Assembly (NCBI GenBank): GCA_964497825.1
Contig: CAZCFA010000055.1
Span: 1-19,416 of the forward strand
Length of the DNA: 19,416 nt
DNA from: RHKX01 sp964497825
Lineage (GTDB): Bacteria; Actinomycetota; Thermoleophilia; Solirubrobacterales; 70-9
Direction: 5' to 3'
The notes beneath the pieces are model-generated. The model searched no databases. It was not told the origin of the DNA and was given only the letters and a program-made list of their open reading frames with translations. The stretch's first letter is position 1. Each line of letters begins with the position of its first letter. The translations under genes and the position numbers were made by a program. Positions 1-7,836 of this stretch are shown here, piece after piece.

Positions 1-2112
1 GGGCGGCATCGCGATCAGCAGCCGCAGCCGGCCGCGCAGGCCGGCGCCGGCGGCGAGGTCGCGGCGGGCGGCGCGGCGGGCGGCGAGCGTCGGCCGCGGC
101 GGCGGCGCGGGCCCGTAGAGGCGGGCGCGGAAGCGGCGCACGTAGCCGGCGGCCCGCGGACGCCCGGCGCCGCGCAGGCGATCCTCGGCGACGAGCAGCG
201 TCGTCGCGCGCCGCGGCGCCCAGCCGCTCGCTCGCAGCGCCCGGCGCAGCTCCGCGGCCTCGCGCTCGGCGGCAATGCCGGGGGCGAGGCGACGGTGGCG
301 CAGCGCCCGGATCGGCGCGATCAGAGCGGCGGCGACGGCGATCAGGGCGAGGACCAGCAGCGGCAACGGCAGCGGCCCGGCGCCGCGATCCGCCGCCGCG
401 GCGGGGGCGATCGCGTCGTGGGCGCGCTCGGCCCGATCGCGACCGCCGCCGAGGCTGAGCGGGCCGCCGAGGGCCGCGGCGCCGACCCCGGCGACCGCGA
501 GCGCGGTCGGCGGGGTCGGATCGAACGGGACCCAGCCGATCCGGTTGAAGTAGACCTCGACCCAGGAGTGGGCGTCGAGGTCGGTCACCTGGTAGCCGCG
601 GCCGTTGCGCAGCGGCGTGCCCGGGGCGAAGCCGGTCGCCACCCGCGCCGGGACGCCGACGATCCGCAGCATCAGCGCCATCGCGCCGGCGAACTGCTGG
701 CAGTAGCCGATCCGGTCGCGGAGCAGGAAGGCGCGCAGCGGCAGCGCCCGCGGCGGCGGCTGCTCGTCGTAGTCGTAGCTTTCGCGCAGGTGCGCGGCGA
801 TCGCGCGGGCGGCGCTGTAGCCGTTGCCCGCGCCCGCCGTCAGCCGTTGGGCGAGCCGGGCGACGCGGCCGTAGCCGCTCGCGGCGAGCCGGCGCCGCGC
901 CCGGCCGACGCCGCGGCGCTCGCCGAACGGCGGCACGGCGACGTGCACGGGCGCTGCACCCGTGGCGCCGCCCGCGAGCGCCAAACGCGTGTAGGCGCGC
1001 AGCCCCCGCCGGTAGCGGCGCGAGGCCGTCCGCAGCTTCGCCGCCGGCGGGTCCGGCGCCCAGGCGGTGACCGAGTAGGAGTCGCCGTGCCGCAACGGCT
1101 CGGCCAGGTGCGTGGTCCCGTCGCGATCGCGGTCGCCGCCGCCGACGCCGCTGTGCGCCAGCGGCGCGCCGGGGCTGATCAGCAGCGGGCTCTCGAGGCC
1201 GCGGATCGAGAACCAGGCCGACCGGGTGCGGTTCGGATCGGTGGTCGGCGCCGGCGTCGGGCCGGGCTCACCGGCGACCGGGGGACCGCCGCCGCGGGAG
1301 CGGCGCCAGACGGCGCCGTCGAAGCGGTCGAGGACGTCGGCGCGCCAGAAGCCGCGCCGCTCGGAGTGGACGCGGAACATGACCCGGCCCGACCGCGGCC
1401 AGTCGATCGGCCCCGAGGCCGCCTCCCAGTCGAAGCTGATCCCGCGCTCGACCCGCGGCAGCGCCCAGGACTGGTAGTCGATCCGCGGCTCGCCGGCGGC
1501 GATCGACGTCGCCAGGGGGACGGCGGCGAGCGCGAAGCCGGCGACGAGGCCGAGCGCCGCCGGCGCCCGCAGCCGCCCGCCCCAGAGCCAGAGCGCGATC
1601 AGCGCCAGCAGCACCGCTCCCCACAGCAGCGGCGCCGCCGCCGGGCGGATCGTCGCCGGGATCGCGAACGCGGCGACGAGCAGGCCGAGCCCGGCGACCG
1701 GGGCGCGGCCGGGGCGCGACGAGAGCGCGGCGGCGGCGATCGTCAGCGGCACGATCGCGACGACGAGCAGCAGCCGCGCCCACTGGTCGGGCCGTGCGAA
1801 CGGGTAGTCGAAGGCGCCTCCGAGCCCGGCGAGCCCGCGGTCGACGTCGGCGGCGAGCCGGCCCCAGCGCCACGGCAGCAGCTCGCCCGCCGGCACGCCG
1901 ATCGCGAGCAACGCGGCGACGGCCGCGACCGCGATCAGCGCCACGGTCGCGAGCGGCCGCGGCCGCGTTCGGTCCAGCAGCAGGGCGAGCAGCGTCGCGA
2001 TCGCGACGACGGCGAGCAGCCGGAAGGTCGGCGGCGCGACCAGCAGCGCGCCCCACTGGAGGGCCGCGAGCGACCCGATCGCGGCGAAGACGGTGAGCCG
2101 CAGCGCGGTCAT
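1..2112 (-). CDS. TgpA-like membrane transglutaminase (partial, runs off left edge)
   Basis: 704 codons are visible and the frame is still open at base 1, so the C-terminus is missing. The N-terminal ~215 residues form several hydrophobic membrane segments, as in the DUF3488 region of TgpA proteins. A long extracytoplasmic part follows, carrying a transglutaminase core. The catalytic triad is readable as Cys471 (in YCQQFAGAMALMLRI), His515 (in DAHSWVEVYF) and Asp531 (in FDPTPP). Another membrane segment (PLPLLVLALIAVAAALIAP) lies after the core, followed by an Arg-rich cytoplasmic tail. The ATG overlaps the DUF58 stop as ATGA, so this is the third gene of a moxR-DUF58-tgpA operon. The family is transglutaminase/protease-like. 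Its natural substrate is generally unknown, and cell-envelope protein processing is inferred. No other start competes well. Confidence 0.9.
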   Translation of the reverse strand, partial: MTALRLTVFAAIGSLAALQWGALLVAPPTFRLLAVVAIATLLALLLDRTRPRPLATVALIAVAAVAALLAIGVPAGELLPWRWGRLAADVDRGLAGLGGAFDYPFARPDQWARLLLVVAIVPLTIAAAALSSRPGRAPVAGLGLLVAAFAIPATIRPAAAPLLWGAVLLALIALWLWGGRLRAPAALGLVAGFALAAVPLATSIAAGEPRIDYQSWALPRVERGISFDWEAASGPIDWPRSGRVMFRVHSERRGFWRADVLDRFDGAVWRRSRGGGPPVAGEPGPTPAPTTDPNRTRSAWFSIRGLESPLLISPGAPLAHSGVGGGDRDRDGTTHLAEPLRHGDSYSVTAWAPDPPAAKLRTASRRYRRGLRAYTRLALAGGATGAAPVHVAVPPFGERRGVGRARRRLAASGYGRVARLAQRLTAGAGNGYSAARAIAAHLRESYDYDEQPPPRALPLRAFLLRDRIGYCQQFAGAMALMLRIVGVPARVATGFAPGTPLRNGRGYQVTDLDAHSWVEVYFNRIGWVPFDPTPPTALAVAGVGAAALGGPLSLGGGRDRAERAHDAIAPAAAADRGAGPLPLPLLVLALIAVAAALIAPIRALRHRRLAPGIAAEREAAELRRALRASGWAPRRATTLLVAEDRLRGAGRPRAAGYVRRFRARLYGPAPPPRPTLAARRAARRDLAAGAGLRGRLRLLIAMPP

Positions 2113-3218
2113 GCGGCCACCGCTGACGGCGCTCGCCGGGCGAGGTCGCGGCCGCTGCAGCCGGCGACGGTGAACGCGGCAGTGCCCGGGCCGGCGCCGG
2201 GGCCGGGCGTGACGATGAAGCCGCGGGCGAGTCCGGCCGGCGGCCGCGCGGTCGCCGACGCGGCGACCCAGATCAGCTCGCCACGGAGCTCGGCGGCGCC
2301 GAGCCGGGGCGAGCCGTCGCCGGCGGCGACGACGGCGAGCGCGGCCAGCGCCGGCGCCCAGGTCCGCCGGTCGCGGCCGGCCGCGATCCGCCGGGCCGAG
2401 CCCGCGACGACGATCTCGCAGCCACCGCGGCGGGCCAGGTGGGCGAGCAGCGACGCCGCCGCCCGGACGGCGCGGTCGAGGTCCTCGGCGCTCGCCGGAT
2501 CGGAGGGATCGAGGGCGATCAGCGGCGCCGCGTCGCCGGCGGCGACGATCCGGCGCTCGGCGAGCCCGGCGCCACGGGCGAAGGCGGGCCAGTAGATGAG
2601 CGTCGCCTTCGTCCCCGGCCGGTAGCGGCGGATCCCGTCGATCTCGGGGTCCTCGGCGAGCTCGCGCCCGGCGCCGGCCGCGATCCCGGCGCTGCCGCGG
2701 TCGCCGTCGCCGCCCGCCGGCCCCGCGGCGTCCGGGCCGGCGCCCGGGGCGAGCGGCTCGATCCGCGGCAGCACCAGGACCGAGGCCGGCACGCCGCTCG
2801 GCACGGTGGCGGCGGCGAGCCCGAGCGGATCGGCGATCCGCAGCGCCGGCGCCGCCAGCGACCGGCGGCCGCGGCGGGCGAACGAGCTCTCGAGCCGGAG
2901 CGTGAACGGCGCCCGGGGGCGCAGGGCCCGCAGCCGCCGCGGCGCCGGGGCGGCCTCGTCGGCGACCGTGGCGATCAGCGGCAGCGGGCCGCTGCGCCCG
3001 CGCAGGGTGAGCTCGAAGCGCTCGCCCTCGGTCACCCGCTCGGGCAGGCCGGTCCGCCGGGCGCTGACGCCGCGGGCCGTGAGCCGGGCCCAGCCCACGC
3101 AGCCGGCGGCGAGCAGGACCAGCGCGAGGCCGGGTAGGGCGAGGACGGGGGCGGCGAACAGCGCCCCCGCGACCGCCAGCCCGAGGCCGAGGCGCAGGGT
3201 CGGCGCCGCGGCGGCCAT
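2109..3218 (-). CDS. DUF58 membrane-anchored protein
   Basis: 369 residues. Two adjacent hydrophobic segments at about residues 8-45 anchor the protein. A beta-rich region then carries the family signature RRGRRSLAAPALRIADPLGL (residues 115-134). The DUF58 core motif DPEIDGIRRYRPG plus YWPAFARGAGLAERR lies at 190-223. DUF58 proteins are structurally related to von Willebrand A domains and are normally encoded beside MoxR ATPases, which are thought to remodel them. The gene sits 20 bases after moxR and overlaps the transglutaminase start by four bases. An upstream GTG overlapping the moxR stop is in frame but is followed by a TGA just before 3218, so the ATG at 3218 is the start. The biochemical function is not established. 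Confidence 0.9.
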   Translation of the reverse strand: MAAAAPTLRLGLGLAVAGALFAAPVLALPGLALVLLAAGCVGWARLTARGVSARRTGLPERVTEGERFELTLRGRSGPLPLIATVADEAAPAPRRLRALRPRAPFTLRLESSFARRGRRSLAAPALRIADPLGLAAATVPSGVPASVLVLPRIEPLAPGAGPDAAGPAGGDGDRGSAGIAAGAGRELAEDPEIDGIRRYRPGTKATLIYWPAFARGAGLAERRIVAAGDAAPLIALDPSDPASAEDLDRAVRAAASLLAHLARRGGCEIVVAGSARRIAAGRDRRTWAPALAALAVVAAGDGSPRLGAAELRGELIWVAASATARPPAGLARGFIVTPGPGAGPGTAAFTVAGCSGRDLARRAPSAVAA

Positions 3219-3238
3219 TCAGCTCGCCGCGGCGGCGG

Positions 3239-4189
3239 TCACAGCGCCGGCACCGACTCGACCGCGGCGGCGACGATCGCCGGCCGCTCGGACTCGGGCA
3301 CGCCCGGGGCCAGCAGCATGCGGTGCGAGAGCACCGGGCCGGCGAGCGCCTGGACGTCGTCGGGGAGGACGTGGTCGCGGCCGGTCAGCGCCGCCAGCGC
3401 CTTCGCCGCCCGGAACAGCATCAGCGCCGCGCGCGGGCTCGCCCCGAGCTCGAGCCGCGGGTCGGCGCGGGTGGCGGCGGCGAGCGCGACCACGTAGCGG
3501 CGCAGCTCGGCGCTGCCGTGGACGGCGGCGGCGGCGTCCTGGGCGCGGCGCACGTCGTCGAGGTCGGCGACCGGCTCGAGCCCGGCGACGAGGTCGCCCG
3601 CCGCGTGCTCGTCGAGCAGCTCCGCCTCCTCGACCGGATCGGGGTAGCCGAGCTCGATCCGGACCATGAAGCGGTCGAGCTGGGCCTCCGGCAGCGGGTA
3701 GGTGCCGGCGTACTCGACCGGGTTCTGGGTGGCGACGATCAGGAACGGCCGGGCGAGGTCGTGGCTGCGCTGGTCGACGGTGACGCGCCGCTCCTGCATC
3801 GACTCCAGCAACCCCGACTGCGTCTTCGGCGAGGCGCGGTTGATCTCATCGACGAGGACGATGTTGGCGAAGATCGGCCCCGGGTGGAACTCGAACGCCG
3901 CCTCGCGCTGGTTGAAGACCATCGTCCCGGTGATGTCGGCGGGCAGCATGTCAGCCGTGCACTGCACGCGCGAGAACTCGGCCCGGATCGAGCGCGCCAG
4001 GGCCCGCGCCAGCGCCGTCTTGCCGACGCCGGGATGGTCCTCGATCAGCACGTGCCCGCCGGCGATCAGCGCGACCAGCAACTCGCGCAGGGCGGCGTCA
4101 CGGACCTTCAGCGCGCGCCGCACGTTGGCCCGCATCGCATCCCCGATCGAGCGCACCGCGCCGGAATCGAGATCCGCGTCCCTCTCCAC
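3239..4189 (-). CDS. moxR: MoxR-family AAA+ ATPase
   Basis: 316 residues, normal for the family. Walker A is GVGKT at 54-58, preceded by EDHPG. Walker B is VLVDE at 111-115, followed by INRASPKTQSGLLESMQE. The sensor region reads VATQNPVEYAGTYPLPEAQL and is highly typical of MoxR. The C-terminal lid contains SPRAALMLFRAAKALA. MoxR proteins are ATP-driven chaperones for partners with vWA-like domains; the downstream DUF58 protein is the likely client. The longest start is GTG at 4189. An alternative is ATG at 4135 (residue 19), which has GGGGA a few bases upstream. A TACGAT box on the minus strand lies 10 bases before the GTG and favours the longer form. It is divergent from the crotonase gene. 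Confidence 0.93.
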   Translation of the reverse strand: MERDADLDSGAVRSIGDAMRANVRRALKVRDAALRELLVALIAGGHVLIEDHPGVGKTALARALARSIRAEFSRVQCTADMLPADITGTMVFNQREAAFEFHPGPIFANIVLVDEINRASPKTQSGLLESMQERRVTVDQRSHDLARPFLIVATQNPVEYAGTYPLPEAQLDRFMVRIELGYPDPVEEAELLDEHAAGDLVAGLEPVADLDDVRRAQDAAAAVHGSAELRRYVVALAAATRADPRLELGASPRAALMLFRAAKALAALTGRDHVLPDDVQALAGPVLSHRMLLAPGVPESERPAIVAAAVESVPAL

Positions 4190-4199
4190 TGCGGAACCA

Positions 4200-4205
4200 A
4201 TCGTA
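4200..4205 (-). promoter_or_regulatory. Putative -10 box for the moxR operon
   Basis: The minus strand reads TACGAT, a TANNNT box, ten bases before the GTG start of moxR. That gives an untranslated leader of only a few bases. No convincing -35 element was found at the expected spacing. It lies in the 62-base gap shared with the divergent crotonase promoter. Confidence 0.4.
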
Positions 4206-4214
4206 GGGCTCGGC

Positions 4215-4244
4215 GGGACCGGGCCGGCACGGTCGCCGTAGAGT
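4215..4244 (+). promoter_or_regulatory. Putative leaderless promoter of the crotonase gene
   Basis: The -10 box TAGAGT (4239-4244) is followed by exactly seven bases and then the ATG at 4252, so transcription would begin at or next to the start codon. A weak -35 (GGGACC, 4215-4220) lies 18 bases upstream. The same -10-to-ATG geometry occurs before fabD and the cyclase fusion. It argues for ATG 4252 over GTG 4243, because the GTG would overlap the -10 box. Confidence 0.5.
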
Positions 4245-4251
4245 GGCCGCC

Positions 4252-5022
4252 ATGCCCGAAGGGATCGAGGTCAGCGTCGACGGCGAGCAGGCGGCGCTGA
4301 CCCTCGACCGGCCCGAGAAGCTGAACCCGCTCAGCCCGGCGGCGCTGCGCGCGATCGCCGCGGCGGCGCGGAGCTTCGATGCCGACCACCCCGAGGTTCG
4401 CGTCGTCGTCGTCTCCGGCCGCGGCGCCGCGTTCTGCGCCGGCGCCGACGTCGCCGCGTTCAGTGCCGGCGCCGTCTCGCGCGCCGACGCCGACGCCGGG
4501 CGGCTGATGGCGGAGGCGCTGGAGGCGATCTCGGCGATCACGATCGCCAAGATCCACGGCTGGTGCGTCGGCGGCGGGGTCGTGCTCGCGGCCGCCTGCG
4601 ACCTCCGGATCGCGGCCTCCGACACGCGCTTCTCGATCCCTGAGATCGACCTCGGCATCCCGCTCGCCTGGGGCGGCATCCCGCGCCTCGTCGCCGAGAT
4701 CGGCCCCGCCGCGACCAAGGACCTGGTGATCAGCTGCCGCCCGTTCGGAGCCGACGAGGCGCTGCGGCTCGGCCTGCTCAACCGCGTCGTCGCGGCCGCC
4801 GAGCTCGACCGGGCCGTCGCGGACCTGGCCGCCGAGATCGCCGCCAAGCCGCGGGTCGCCGTCGCGGCGACCAAGCGCCACGTCAACGCGGTCGCGGCGG
4901 GCATCAGCCAGCCGGCCCGCTCGTGGTCGGACGCCGACGGCCTGATGGCGGCGATCGCCGACCCCGAGGCGCGCGCGGCCGCCGCCGCCTACCTGGAGCG
5001 CATGCGCGGGGCCGACGGGTAG
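4252..5022 (+). CDS. Crotonase-family enoyl-CoA hydratase/isomerase
   Basis: 256 residues from ATG 4252, normal for a single-domain crotonase. The oxyanion-hole segments are AFCAGADVAAF (60-70) and GWCVGGGVVLAAACDLR (103-119). The second acid region is FSIPEIDLGIPLAWGGIPRL (127-146). Compared with classical enoyl-CoA hydratase, where GGGCEL supplies the first catalytic Glu, this protein has GGGVVL, so Val111 sits at the Glu144 position. Glu131 in PEI matches the second Glu (Glu164). That arrangement resembles enoyl-CoA isomerases more than two-glutamate hydratases, so the reaction may be double-bond isomerisation or another crotonase chemistry. It acts on CoA thioesters in the cytoplasm. The gene stands alone, divergent from moxR, with a predicted leaderless start. 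Confidence 0.85.
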   Translation: MPEGIEVSVDGEQAALTLDRPEKLNPLSPAALRAIAAAARSFDADHPEVRVVVVSGRGAAFCAGADVAAFSAGAVSRADADAGRLMAEALEAISAITIAKIHGWCVGGGVVLAAACDLRIAASDTRFSIPEIDLGIPLAWGGIPRLVAEIGPAATKDLVISCRPFGADEALRLGLLNRVVAAAELDRAVADLAAEIAAKPRVAVAATKRHVNAVAAGISQPARSWSDADGLMAAIADPEARAAAAAYLERMRGADG

Positions 5023-5080
5023 CGGGGCCGGGCTCCGGCGCCGACGCGCGGGCCGTCAAGCCCGCCGAGCGCCGGCCCGA

Positions 5081-5099
5081 ACCCCCCAACCGGGGGGGT
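5081..5099. promoter_or_regulatory. GC-rich inverted repeat, terminator-like or operator
   Basis: A C6 run and a G7 run flank a short AACC loop, forming a perfect stem closed by an outer A-T pair. It lies 58 bases after the crotonase stop and about 125 bases before the kinase ATG. There is no T-tract, so it is not a canonical intrinsic terminator. A very similar palindrome lies on the far side of the kinase-regulator pair. Confidence 0.4.
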
Positions 5100-5223
5100 C
5101 CGCAGTAACCCGCTCGGGCGCCCGTGTAGCTGAGATATCGCGCCCAGCCCGACAGCCACCGCCCCCGAGGATCAGCCCGCCGCAGCGGCGACCGACGCCT
5201 ACGCGCCGATCCGCGACGTCCTC

Positions 5224-6297
5224 ATGGAGCTGCTGGGCGAGCTCGACGAGGCGGCGGCGGGATCGCCGCGGGCGTTCTTCGACCGGATCTGCCGCGGGAT
5301 CTGCGAGCTGACCGAGATGAACCGCTGCGCGCTGCTGCTCTACGACGAGCGCGAGAAGCGGGTGCGCCCCGCCGGCAGCCACGGCATCGACGAGGCGATC
5401 GTCGAGCAGCTGCACGGGACGATCGACGAGACGCCGATCGCTGCCCGCGCGCTCGCCGACGACCGCGTCGTCGTCAGCTCCGACCTCGCCGGCTCGATCC
5501 ACAGCCGCCACCGGCGGCTGCCGGCCGTCAAGACGCTCGCCTGCGTGCCGATCGCCGCCGGCGATCGCTGGCTCGGGGTGATGTTCTGCGACAAGGGCGG
5601 CGGCGCGTTCGAGCTCGAGGCGCCGCACCGGGACCTGATGTGGGCGCTCGGCAAGACCGCGGCGCTGGCCGCGAGCACGAGGCTCGCGTTCGCCCAGCAC
5701 GAGCGGGCGAAGGTGCTCGCCGAGCGGGTCGCGCTGGCCCGCGAGGTCCACGACCGCGTGATCCAGCGGCTGTTCGGGCTCTCGCTCGGGCTCGGCTCGG
5801 GCCGCCGGCTGAGCGTCGCCGAGCAGGACCGGGCCGCTGAGGAGCTGCGCTCGGCGCTCGAGGACCTGCGGACCGTGATCCAGGGGTCGGGGCAGCACCT
5901 GCCGGCGCCGAGCGAAACGCTCGCGGCCGAGATCGCACGGCTCGCGACCCACTACCCCGACGTCGAGCTCGCGCTCGGGCCGCTGCTCGACCCGCCGCCC
6001 GCGCTCGAGCCGCTGGCGCAGTCGGTCCTCGCCGAGGCGCTGCACAACGCCCGCGTCCACGCCCGGGCGCCGCGGATCGAGATCGAGGCCGGGATCGACG
6101 ACGGCGCCTTCGTGCTCGAGGTCAGAAACGAACGGTCCGATGCCGCTCCGCAGCGGCGCAGGCGCCCCGGCATGGGACTGCAGCTGGCGGCCCTCGACGC
6201 CCTGCAGACGGGGGCGATCCTCGAGTTCGGCCCGATCGACGACGGGCGCTGGCGGGTCCGGCTCGTCGCCCCGGTCGGCAGCGGCGGCGATGGCTGA
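5224..6297 (+). CDS. GAF-domain sensor histidine kinase (HisKA_3 / NarL type)
   Basis: 357 residues with no membrane segment, so cytoplasmic. The N-terminal ~155 residues form a GAF sensor domain. The dimerisation helix carries the phospho-acceptor His176 in ALAREVHDRVIQRLFGLSLG. The ATPase domain shows an N-box (EALHNARVHA, Asn275) and a late glycine box (RPGMGLQL, 315-321). The usual DxGxG box is degenerate: the corresponding stretch reads LEVRNERSD. The ATG at 5224 is the first start in a frame open from 5134, and no good ribosome site precedes it, so the start is uncertain. The stop overlaps the response-regulator ATG by eight bases, which makes this a coupled two-component pair. The signal sensed is unknown. 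Confidence 0.85.
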   Translation: MELLGELDEAAAGSPRAFFDRICRGICELTEMNRCALLLYDEREKRVRPAGSHGIDEAIVEQLHGTIDETPIAARALADDRVVVSSDLAGSIHSRHRRLPAVKTLACVPIAAGDRWLGVMFCDKGGGAFELEAPHRDLMWALGKTAALAASTRLAFAQHERAKVLAERVALAREVHDRVIQRLFGLSLGLGSGRRLSVAEQDRAAEELRSALEDLRTVIQGSGQHLPAPSETLAAEIARLATHYPDVELALGPLLDPPPALEPLAQSVLAEALHNARVHARAPRIEIEAGIDDGAFVLEVRNERSDAAPQRRRRPGMGLQLAALDALQTGAILEFGPIDDGRWRVRLVAPVGSGGDG

Positions 6298-6892
6298 GCC
6301 GGCGGACGATCTCAGCGTCCTGATTGTCGACGACCACGACGTCGTCCACTGGGGCTTCAAGGTGCTGCTCTCGAAGCAGGCCTGGGTCGGCTCCTGCGCC
6401 GGCGCGACGACCGCGGCGGAGGCGATCGATGCCGTCCGGGCGAGACCGATCGACGTCGCCCTGGTCGACCTGTTCCTCGGCCGCGAGTCGGGGGCCGACC
6501 TCTGCGAGGAGATCCGGCGGGTCTCGCCCTCGACCCGCGTGCTGCTGATCTCCGGCGCCGGCCGGATCTCGCCGGCGGCGGCCGAGGCGGCGGGGGCCAG
6601 CGGCTTCGTCTCCAAGCACTGGCGGGCCGCGGACGTCGCGATGGCGGTGCGGATGGTCGCCCGCGGGATGACCGTGTTCGAGCCGGCGGCGGAGGGGCCG
6701 GCCCCGCTCAGCGGCCGCGAGCGCCAGGTGCTGAAGCTGATCGGCGACGGCGCCACCAACGCCGAGATCGCCGACCGGCTGCACCTCTCCCCGCACACGG
6801 TCAAGGACTACACGAGCGCCCTCTACCGCAAGCTCGACGTGCGCAACCGCTCCGAGGCCGCCCGGCGGGCCGAGCAGCTCGGGCTCGGCTGA
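6290..6892 (+). CDS. NarL/FixJ-family LuxR-type response regulator
   Basis: 200 residues from the ATG at 6290, inside the kinase 3' end. Receiver domain: acidic pair Asp14-Asp15 (LIVDDHD), phospho-acceptor Asp60 (VALVDLFLG), Ser88 (LLISG) and Lys109 (FVSKHW). A short linker leads to the LuxR helix-turn-helix at about 139-200, with the signature LSGRERQVLKLIGDGATNAEIA and LSPHTVKDYTSALYRKLDVRNR. It should be phosphorylated by the upstream kinase and act as a dimeric DNA-binding regulator. It is the last gene before the fatty-acid operon, whose promoter begins about 60 bases downstream, so that operon and its own operon are natural candidate targets (inference). A longer frame upstream exists but would overlap the whole kinase end. 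Confidence 0.93.
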   Translation: MAEPADDLSVLIVDDHDVVHWGFKVLLSKQAWVGSCAGATTAAEAIDAVRARPIDVALVDLFLGRESGADLCEEIRRVSPSTRVLLISGAGRISPAAAEAAGASGFVSKHWRAADVAMAVRMVARGMTVFEPAAEGPAPLSGRERQVLKLIGDGATNAEIADRLHLSPHTVKDYTSALYRKLDVRNRSEAARRAEQLGLG

Positions 6893-6921
6893 CCGAGCCT
6901 CCCCCGGCCGTCGGCACCGCT

Positions 6922-6937
6922 CCCCCGATCCGGGGGG
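6922..6937. promoter_or_regulatory. GC-rich palindrome upstream of the fatty-acid operon promoter
   Basis: CCCCCG and CGGGGG arms flank an ATC loop. It lies 30 bases after the response-regulator stop and just upstream of the predicted fabD -35 element. It could terminate the regulator transcript, although no T-tract follows, or serve as a protein-binding site for the fab promoter. It resembles the palindrome at 5081-5099. Confidence 0.4.
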
Positions 6938-6954
6938 TTCGACGCCAGATCCCG

Positions 6955-6983
6955 GTGACCGCCGATCGGACGCCGGGTAGAAG
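6955..6983 (+). promoter_or_regulatory. Putative leaderless promoter of the fatty-acid operon
   Basis: -35-like GTGACC (6955-6960), a 17-base spacer, and -10-like TAGAAG (6978-6983), followed by seven bases and the fabD ATG at 6991. The geometry matches the crotonase and cyclase promoters. The last -10 base is G instead of T, so it is weaker than consensus. Confidence 0.45.
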
Positions 6984-6990
6984 CCGTCGC

Positions 6991-7836
6991 ATGCGCACCG
7001 CCCTCCTCTTCCCGGGCCAGGGAGCCCCCGCGACCGAGTGGCGGCAGGCGACCGCGAGCCTGCGCCCCGACCTGATCGAGGCCGCGTCCCGGATTCTCGG
7101 CGCCGACCCCTTCGACCACGTCGGCGAGGGCACCGAGTGGGACCAGCCGGCGATCTACTGCGCCTCGGTCGCGGCCTACGGGCGCGCCCCGCTCGCCGGG
7201 CTCCACGCCGGCCACTCGCTCGGCGAGCTCGCGGCGCTCGCCTGCGCCGGCGCGCTCACCGACCTCGACGGCCTCGCCGCGGTCGCCGCCCGCGGCCGCC
7301 TGATGGCCGCCGCGGCGGCGGGCGGGGACGGGGCGATGCTCGCCGTCGGCGCCTCCGCCGCCGAGCTCGATCCGATCTGCGAGCGGCTCGGGCTCGCGGT
7401 CGCCAACCTCAACTCGGCCGAGCAGACGGTGCTCTCGGGCCGATCGGAGCGCATCGAGGCGGCGCTGGCGCTGCTCCGCGAGCGCCGGGTCCGGGCCAAG
7501 CGGCTGCCGATCTCGGGCGCCTTCCACTCGGCTCAGATGAAGCCCGCCGCCGCGGAGTTCCGGGCCGTGCTCGAGCGGATCGCCGTCGCCGAGCCGGCCG
7601 TGCCGGTGCTCAGCGGCCGCAGCGGCCGCCCGTTCGAGGACGTCCGCGCCGAGCTCGCCGCCGCGATCGTCGAGCCGGTGCGCTGGATCGACGTGGTCGC
7701 GGCGCTGCGGGCGCGCGGGATCGAGCGCTGCATCGAGGTCGGGCCCGGGCGCGCGCTCAGCAACATCGTCAAGCGCAGCGCCGGCGGCGGCATCGTCAGC
7801 GAGCCGCTCGCGGCCACGGGCGGCATCCATGCTTGA
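6991..7836 (+). CDS. fabD: Malonyl-CoA:ACP transacylase
   Basis: 281 residues from ATG 6991, slightly shorter than the ~310 of typical FabD. It transfers malonyl groups from CoA to acyl carrier protein. The N-terminal LLFPGQGA motif, the nucleophile Ser76 in GHSLGELAAL, Arg101, and the catalytic His179 in GAFHSAQM are all visible, and the C-terminal GPGRALSNIVKR is typical. The segment between DQPAIYCAS and GHSLG is shorter than usual. An in-frame GTG at 6955 would add 12 residues but coincides with the predicted -35, and the family consensus begins at the ATG. It is the first gene of a nine-gene operon and overlaps fabH by eight bases. Confidence 0.93.
   Translation: MRTALLFPGQGAPATEWRQATASLRPDLIEAASRILGADPFDHVGEGTEWDQPAIYCASVAAYGRAPLAGLHAGHSLGELAALACAGALTDLDGLAAVAARGRLMAAAAAGGDGAMLAVGASAAELDPICERLGLAVANLNSAEQTVLSGRSERIEAALALLRERRVRAKRLPISGAFHSAQMKPAAAEFRAVLERIAVAEPAVPVLSGRSGRPFEDVRAELAAAIVEPVRWIDVVAALRARGIERCIEVGPGRALSNIVKRSAGGGIVSEPLAATGGIHA

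Noticed and set aside
295..2595. A 766-codon plus-strand open frame opposite the transglutaminase and DUF58 genes
   Set aside because: Its product is Arg/Gly/Ala/Asp-rich low-complexity sequence with no domain. It is the mirror of genuine minus-strand genes with clear catalytic motifs, an effect of very high GC.
6955..6990. GTG at 6955 as the fabD start
   Set aside because: It would add 12 residues not expected in the family and coincides with the -35-like element; ATG 6991 begins exactly at the conserved N-terminus.
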